Positions 58,430 to 64,000 of a stretch of 64,000 nt of DNA are shown piece by piece. Position 1 is the stretch's first letter, and the number at the start of each line of letters is the position of its first letter. Where the stretch lies: contig NW_006768798.1 of NCBI RefSeq assembly GCF_000204055.1, positions 1-64,000 on the forward strand, given 5' to 3'. A program made the translations under genes and the position numbers. Origin of the DNA: Melampsora larici-populina 98AG31. Taxonomy: Eukaryota > Basidiomycota > Pucciniomycetes > Pucciniales > Melampsoraceae. Below the pieces are notes generated by a model. The model saw nothing but the letters and a program-made list of their open reading frames with translations, did not search any database and was not told where the DNA came from.

Positions 58430-59030
58430 TCCGATCCGTCCGCTAAAAAACTACAGTTTGTCGTGAATATAGAGAATTGGAAAGATGTGATGGAGACTTG
58501 TCATGTCGAAGCTACGTACGTGGTTATATAGTGTTTGAGCGTGAATTCCATAGACCTGTGCTGTTGCTGCTTGGCCAAGCGTGGCGAGCGTTGGTCGTCG
58601 CTTGTGACGAAGTTCGACCGGCGTACCGCTATCCCGTCTCGATATCAAAGACAACGTGGCTGGCATCAAGTGCATTGTATGGCGTAGTCGTAGAAGTGAT
58701 CATTACGTCTGGCTGGTCCAGGGCTCAGGATCTATGGGCCGAACTCGCCCAGGTGGTCCGAAGCATTGGAAACGCCTTGATAATGACCTGGATCTGGTCC
58801 ACAATGGTGATCGAGTCTAGAATCAACTTGGAACGTGGAGAAGGCCGTAGCACAGCTTTCCAGAGCGTGGGTTGGGTAATATCAAAGTTACGAAAGATCT
58901 CCGTGTGCCCCGGGGATCCGAGGCCCATTGAGTATCCTCTCGGGTCTGCGCCGGTAGTATAAACAGCATATGCTTAGTTTTTTCTCGACGTGGGAAATGT
59001 TCAAAAATGTATTGGACAGGCATCGGGTTT
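58430..59030 (-). other. Intergenic region between accessory genes A and B
   Basis: A minus-strand frame (58928-58725) contains TQPTLWKAVLRPSPRSKLIL and could be an exon or uORF, but I cannot connect it. This stretch should hold the promoter of gene A. Confidence 0.3.
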
Positions 59031-59525
59031 CGGCACGTTATGGGCTGAAGTCTTTGTGCAACAAAGCTCGCTGCCTACATTATGACGCTGCAAGACAAAG
59101 ACAGATGGTATGGGACTGGTAGCCTGAGCGCATCAATGACAGTACATTTAACACTCAGTGTTATACACTTTCACGGACTATGACAATTGACGCACTTGTA
59201 CGACATTCCCATTGTGAGGTTAGTTTCAATCTAGATTATCTGAGCGTATGAAACATGTGACTACAAATGATCTCTCTTCCCGGAATGATAGAACAAATAC
59301 ACCTTCATCCTAGGCATCCAGCTTATGCATGAAACCAACACGGTGCAATTACAAAAGCCTTCACCCAAAGTGTGTGCTTTTGAATTGGAATGTGCCGACG
59401 AACGTGTATCAAAGCCGCCTGGGATTGATCTATGCTCACGTTAAAGGGGGGCGAGACCACGTTGGTGTCAACTGCGCCTCTGTTGAATTTTGGAACTTAT
59501 AAGCTGGATTTCAGAAGTCTAAGAA

Positions 59526-60355
59526 TCAATTGGTCAGACCGGGTTTTACTGGTGGACTGGCCTTGTTGCTCACATTGATCTCCCATACGTTGTTTTCAGA
59601 TTGGTACCCAACAACATTTCCTCGCAAGCTGATTAGATTACCGACGGAGAGCGAGTTGATGCTCAGCTGTGTCGAAATGTATGGTTCGATGCTGTAGCAA
59701 GCTTGAAGATCTACATTTTTTTTTGACTGACCAAAAATGGTTAGCATTATTTCTAATCAGAAGTAAAGAGTAACTCACAACGTTATCTCGGCCCCGGTGC
59801 AGAACTCTGATGACTTCAGTTGAGGAGGTAGGGTTGGATGTGTGTCGGATGAACCACTCCTGAATTAACCCTACACCTTGTACCAAGACTTTGTTCGCCA
59901 TACAGTTGAGGCGCACTTCGGCGTGATCCAAACCAATAGTAAAGGCGGGTTCTTCGGTCAAGACAGGTATATTACGGTATGAGGCGCCGATGGGTCCTTC
60001 TATTTTATAGGCTCGATTTGGTTTAATTTCAGAATTGAGGGTCTGAGTGGCTATAAGAATTTCTACTGCTGAGAGAGTATCGGTTTGGGTAAGAACATCA
60101 CTTTTGAAGTGGCTCAGCTCGCTTTTCTTCGGGAAATGTAGGATATCGAACTGAAGACATTGGTCAGATCATGAAGGGTATGTATTGAGTTTTGAGGTTG
60201 CATACCTCCGACCTAGTCCAAAAAATGCTGCTGAAACGTAATGGGAAGCGAGTATGGGAGTGTAGTTCCATTTGACAAAGGATCACGATGACAGTATTCA
60301 ATTTGGATTTGGGATGGAAATTGAGATGGATATGAGTCTTGCCTGAAGCCAGTTG
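59526..60355 (-). CDS. Helitron-adjacent accessory protein B (paralog-like of A), 5' end uncertain
   Basis: Three well-supported exons are 60355-60206 (QLASGKTHIHLNFHPKSKLN), 60150-59779 (FDILHFPKKSELSHFKSDVL, YKIEGPIGASYRNIPVL, GLIQEWFIRHT) and 59726-59526 (ACYSIEPYISTQLSINSLSV, then GNVVGYQSENNVWEINV). Introns of 52 and 55 nt have GTGAGT and GTATGC donors and preserve frame with no stop. The Y-x-I-x-G segment and the G-x-V-V...W-x-I-x-V ending parallel protein A, suggesting a shared fold. Upstream Pro/His/Ser-rich frames up to 60955 may be the first exon, joined by an intron at 60356-60521, but that frame has a TGA near 60570. Function unknown; a DNA-binding accessory role is inferred from context only. 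Confidence 0.6.
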
Positions 60356-61153
60356 CTGCAATGTCAAGAGTTGCTATAGGATCAGTCCGCTTGGAAATTT
60401 GTCCTGTCGTATAAAAGGATCACAGGATGGTGGTTTGCGAATAGGATCAGTCTCATAGGCTGAGCATTGTAAAAACGCGCAGGGTGCTTGGTTGGGTTTG
60501 ACACTGACAGAGAAACCTTACCTCGCGGCTGGACGCGGCGAAATAGAATGACGAAAGGTATCATAGGTAGATCGTCCAGTCCGGTGATGTTAACGGGCGA
60601 GCGCGGTGTTGGTTCCAAGGTGGGGGTGAAAATCGAATTGAATGAGGATTCCTGAGGGTTGATGGCATGGCGGGAGAGACGATTATGAGTATTCGGTTGG
60701 TGTAGTTGTGATTGCGTTTGGTTAATGGGGTGGTACGGAATCCGAGGTTGAGGATGACAACTGTTGTGGTGTTTACAGGGGATGTGAATGAATGAAAATG
60801 CTGCGTGGAGCAATAGGGAGGTCTATCACTTCGTTGTATGGATCAGGGTGGTACAGAATGGGGATTGTTGATGGACTCAGTCGGAGCATATGGATTTGAT
60901 ACTGCCGCTGTATAATTAATATCGAGGGGTGTAGCACTGAGGGTCTGTCTGGCATGGCACATGTAACAAAGCTTGGTTGTGAGGCCTCGTGCCTTTATAT
61001 TATTGATGGGGTAGTTTCAAATGAGTTTTGATCGTGTTGGATTGACTCTTTGATGTTTCTTGGCTCATATTGGGGTTGAGGTTTGTTAGAAGGCTTCGAG
61101 TGGTGTGTTGAATGAGGTATTTGGAGGTGGCTGTGGGTTCCAGCGGTCAGATA

Positions 61154-62265
61154 CACAGCCCCCAACTACTGGTCACTGGCAGGCCAGTACATCCGACGTC
61201 TCCAAAATGTTTTCAACAAAACTTCAATTTGTTTTCAGCATAACATCCATCTGCTATCAAGATATTTTGGGTCAGTTACCAGCAAAATATGTCATACCAC
61301 CAAAATTGAGATGATGTCATACAGTATCATAAACCTGTACAAACCTGCTCCTGTATTTCCCCACCAAGAATATATAGTTTATTAACCTTTGTGACATAAA
61401 TTGACTGAGTTATTGAGGTTTGAAAAAAAATCACGGACAAAAAATACTGTTTTTGTACTATATCTGAGAAATGATTTTGGAATATCCTCCAGCTTCATCA
61501 ATATACATACACAAACAAAATGATATTCCTTTTGAAAACATGTTTCTCCACATTTTTGTCCCGTAAAGCCTTCCTGTACGGGCAGTATTTCTATATGTAA
61601 TCGTGGTGTGTACATGAGCAGTCAACAATTTGATGGATTCTTTGTTTCTAGGCAGAATATGGCAAAGTTTATGGCAGAAATTTTTGTCAAATACCATCTA
61701 CATGTAAATCAATCAAATTCAGAATGATTTTGGCAATATGTTGCCTCAAAATTTTTATTGGGGCAAAGAACTTCAGAAAATCAAACTTGCAGACACATTC
61801 AGGAATTACATGTGGAAATACTGCCCATACAGGAAGCCTTTAGGGGACAAAAATGTGGAGAAACATGTTTTCAAAAGGAATATCAATTTTTTTGTGTATG
61901 TATATTGATGAAGCTGGAAGATATTCCAGAATCAATTCTTAGGTATAGTACAAAAATAGTATTTTTTGTCCATGATTTTTTTTCAAACCTCAATAACTCA
62001 GTCAATTTATGTCACAAAGGTTAATAAACTATATATTCTTGGTGGGGAAATACAGGAGCAGGTTTGTACAGGTTTATGATGCTGTATGACATCATCTCAA
62101 TTTTGGTGGTCTCCCAACCACTTCTCAACAAATTCTCAATTGATGGATGTTATCCATTTGATGTCCATTTCATAACTTTCTCATAACTTTCTAATAACTT
62201 TCTCATAACTTGCTAGGGTCGGTGGGAGGCACTGGCCTGCCCGTGACTTGTGATTGGGGGCTGTG
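61154..62265. mobile_element. 1.1-kb MITE with CACAGCCCCC ends and ATA target duplication
   Basis: Left end CACAGCCCCCAACTACTGGT (61154), right end complement of CACAGCCCCCAATCACAAGT (62265). The flanks are ATA on both sides (61151-61153, 62266-62268). Arms run inward over about 450 bp each, including ATAACATCCATC, ACCACCAAAATTGAGATGAT and AAACCTGCTCCTGTATTTCC. No transposase. Same end type (CAC...GTG) and 3-bp duplication as the other CACTA-like MITEs here. Confidence 0.85.
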
Positions 62266-62499
62266 ATAGTGGCTGTGTGGGCTTACTCAGCGGTGCGTGG
62301 GCCCTGGTACGGTGTACTGGGTGCGTGGGGTGTCCCAGGACCGTCTGGCGGTACCGGTTGTTAGGTTAGATGGTGTGATATCCACCGGGGGTTAGGTTTG
62401 AAGACCTATTAGGTTTTGAGCTTACCGGTCCCAGACCCGTGTGTATTCTGTCACGTGTCTGTGACATGGATGTGTAGGTTTTCAACATGTTATATGTAA

Positions 62500-62800
62500 C
62501 TTTCCCGGGTCAGTGAGCGGGGCCAGGTGTTCCTGGGTTCAATTCCACCTGGGTGAGGTGTATTTTTTTTAAGGACTCGGGGTTGTAGGCGGGTCAGGGG
62601 AGTCCTGGGTTCAAGTCCACCATTGAAGGGTGTATTTTGGTCAAGCTCTGGGGCTGTGTGCAGGGCAGGGTGGTTTTGGGTTCAAATCCTCAAGGTAAGG
62701 TGTACTTTTGGTGAATTCATGGGGTTGTAAACTGGGCAAGACAAGCCTGGTCATCATCTCACCGTGGAAAAGGTGTATTATTGTAAGAGTTCAGGTTATT
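62500..62800 (+). repeat. Tandem ~72-bp repeats carrying a pol III B-box-like word
   Basis: GGGTTCAATTCC, GGGTTCAAGTCC and GGGTTCAAATCC occur at 62535, 62607 and 62678. A degenerate fourth lies at about 62749, and GGTGTATTTT/GGTGTACTTTT follows each. The spacing of 71-72 bp and the GGTTCAANTCC word resemble tRNA T-arm/B-box sequence, but no T-stem or acceptor stem pairs properly. Confidence 0.6.
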
Positions 62801-63549
62801 GAAGGTAGCAGGGTATGTAATATGTTGTGGGGTCATATTTATGTTTGGTAGTGTGGGTTCGTAGTCATATGGGTTTTTTCTGTGTGTCAACTTATGTATA
62901 CTTATGATACTGATTGTATTACTGGTGTTTTCATAGGTGTGTGGAAAGGGGAGTGCAGGGTTCATGTTAGGTAAGGATTTTGTTCAGGTTTGTGGGAATT
63001 TAGGCATGTGGACAAGGTAAGTGTTGTTTCTGATTTACATATTGAGTGGGGATGTATGGGTCTTCAGATTTTTCTTTTCATTTCTTGTTTAACTATTTTT
63101 GAGTATTTTTGTTTGTGAGGACCGTTGTGGATTGTGGAAGCAGTTTGTGAGGCAAGCATGGTTCATTTTTAAAGAGGAAGTTTATGTATAGACGTGTTCA
63201 TTTCTGTGTTCATTTTGGGTTGTAAGATATACAAGTCATTGTCTCATATGGTTCAGAGTACATGTATGGTGGTTTTTAAAGACATTGATAACACTATACA
63301 CCTATAATTGTTCAGTGGTTAGTATATACAGTGTAGGGAGTGCATCAATGGAAGAGGAGGGGGCATAGGGCATAGGCATAAGGAAGAGAATATGGGCATA
63401 GGTGGGAATATCAGGACTGGTGGCGCCCATCCCATACTTTTTTTGTTTTGGTGTTATTTTGTTGTGGTGGAATATTTGATGAGTTTTTTAGATTTTCACG
63501 GCATGTTTCTTTGTTTGCCTAGATATCAATTTGATAACCTGTATCTCAA
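62801..63549. other. Spacer, no gene seen
   Basis: GT-rich sequence without supported features. Confidence 0.3.
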
Positions 63550-64000
63550 TGTATTCTTTGAGGTATGAGTTGTTGTAGATCTTCAGAGCATATCTTTTTC
63601 CAGTAGGAAAATGGACTTTAATTGTCTGTGTGCACAAACAATTTTGAACTGCTTAGACAGAATACAAGCTGTGGATAACTTCAGATAATTTTTTACTCTG
63701 ATATGAAAATAAATTTGATTGTTTTGCGTGAACAAACAATCTTGACATACCTTTCAAAATATGAGTTGGTGTATATCTTCAGAGAATTTTTACCCTATCA
63801 TGGAGATAAATTTGATTGTTTGTGTGTGCCAACAACCATGAGATATTTTTTCAGAGTGCAATCTGAGAATGATTTTAGTGAGTCTATCTCTTTGTCATGA
63901 AAATAAATTTGATTGTCTTTACGCACTAGCAATTTTTGACCTCCTTTCACAGAGTACATGCTGTAGGTACTTTGAGAGAATTTCTTCCTCTGACATGCAA
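63550..64000. repeat. 97-bp tandem repeat running off the window end
   Basis: AAATTTGATTGT-type words recur at 63614 (variant), 63711, 63808 and 63905, exactly 97 bp apart. Each is followed by a CAAACAAT-like and preceded by a TCAGAGAATTTTTA-like word. At least four and a half units are visible and the array continues beyond 64000. Confidence 0.75.

Noticed and set aside
62535..62690. Tandem tRNA genes
   Set aside because: B-box-like words recur at tRNA-like spacing, but T-stems have only two or three pairs and no acceptor stems close.

Overview
This window looks like a repeat-rich intergenic or accessory stretch of a fungal nuclear genome, most likely a basidiomycete and plausibly a rust fungus (Pucciniales). 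Four things support this. The coding pieces carry short spliceosomal introns (about 50-70 nt, GTAAGT/GTGAGT donors). The background is AT-rich. DIRS/Ngaro-type retroelements, Tc1/mariner, CACTA-type and Helitron elements are mixed together. Gene relics resemble fungal COX10, SNF2 and Sec14. The lineage call is inference. There are two fixed 100-N assembly gaps. I saw no convincing rRNA, tRNA or CRISPR, and almost no intact single-copy host gene.

Layout. 1-4.8 kb (minus): tyrosine-recombinase (YR) halves and a reverse transcriptase/RNase H pseudogene of a DIRS/Ngaro-like element. 4.84-11.3 kb: body of a Helitron-like insertion, entered through a 3' terminus at 4842. It holds a telomere-like tract, a Tc1/mariner element that itself contains a small palindromic MITE, and an unrecognised multi-exon gene. 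11.3-13.8 kb: split direct repeats and the gag-like pseudogene that probably belonged with the 1-4.8 kb RT. 15.1-18.9 kb: a 3.8-kb element with ~310-bp terminal inverted repeats, 6-bp target duplications and an elaborate foldback satellite. 19.6-22 kb: relics of an unknown gene broken by a CACTA-type MITE, then a COX10-like pseudogene. 22-29.6 kb: degraded AT-rich DNA with one MITE and a gap. 30-34.1 kb (plus): a second DIRS/Ngaro copy, its gag-like gene with spliceosomal introns and its RNase H cut off by another TIR element. 34.6-36.5 kb: a minisatellite, then SNF2 and Sec14-like fragments on either side of a second CACTA-type MITE. 37.6-38.4 kb: a YR pseudogene behind nested hairpins. 39 kb onward: a second Helitron 3' end followed by fragments of an unknown gene. 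44.7-46.8 kb: palindromic repeats and a 1.4-kb foldback element. 48-49.4 kb: an unrecognised two-exon gene cleanly interrupted by a 142-bp MITE.

50.5-61 kb is compositionally different (more GC-rich) and is the most interesting part. It is a minus-strand Helitron with a 3' hairpin at 50568, a PIF1-family helicase and an HUH Rep (His-Ala-His plus Tyr pair), broken by at least four nonsense codons. Immediately upstream of Rep, on the same strand, are two intron-containing genes whose proteins appear related to each other. The first is fully open over five exons (356 aa) and ends in a basic then acidic tail. I propose these are Helitron-associated accessory proteins, possibly ssDNA-binding (OB-fold-like); this is inference.

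Across unrelated elements many nonsense codons look like C-to-T changes of CGA or CAA. That suggests RIP-like or CpG-deamination decay. Several MITEs share CAC...GTG ends with perfect 3-bp target duplications, so a CACTA-like (CMC) machinery appears to have been active here.
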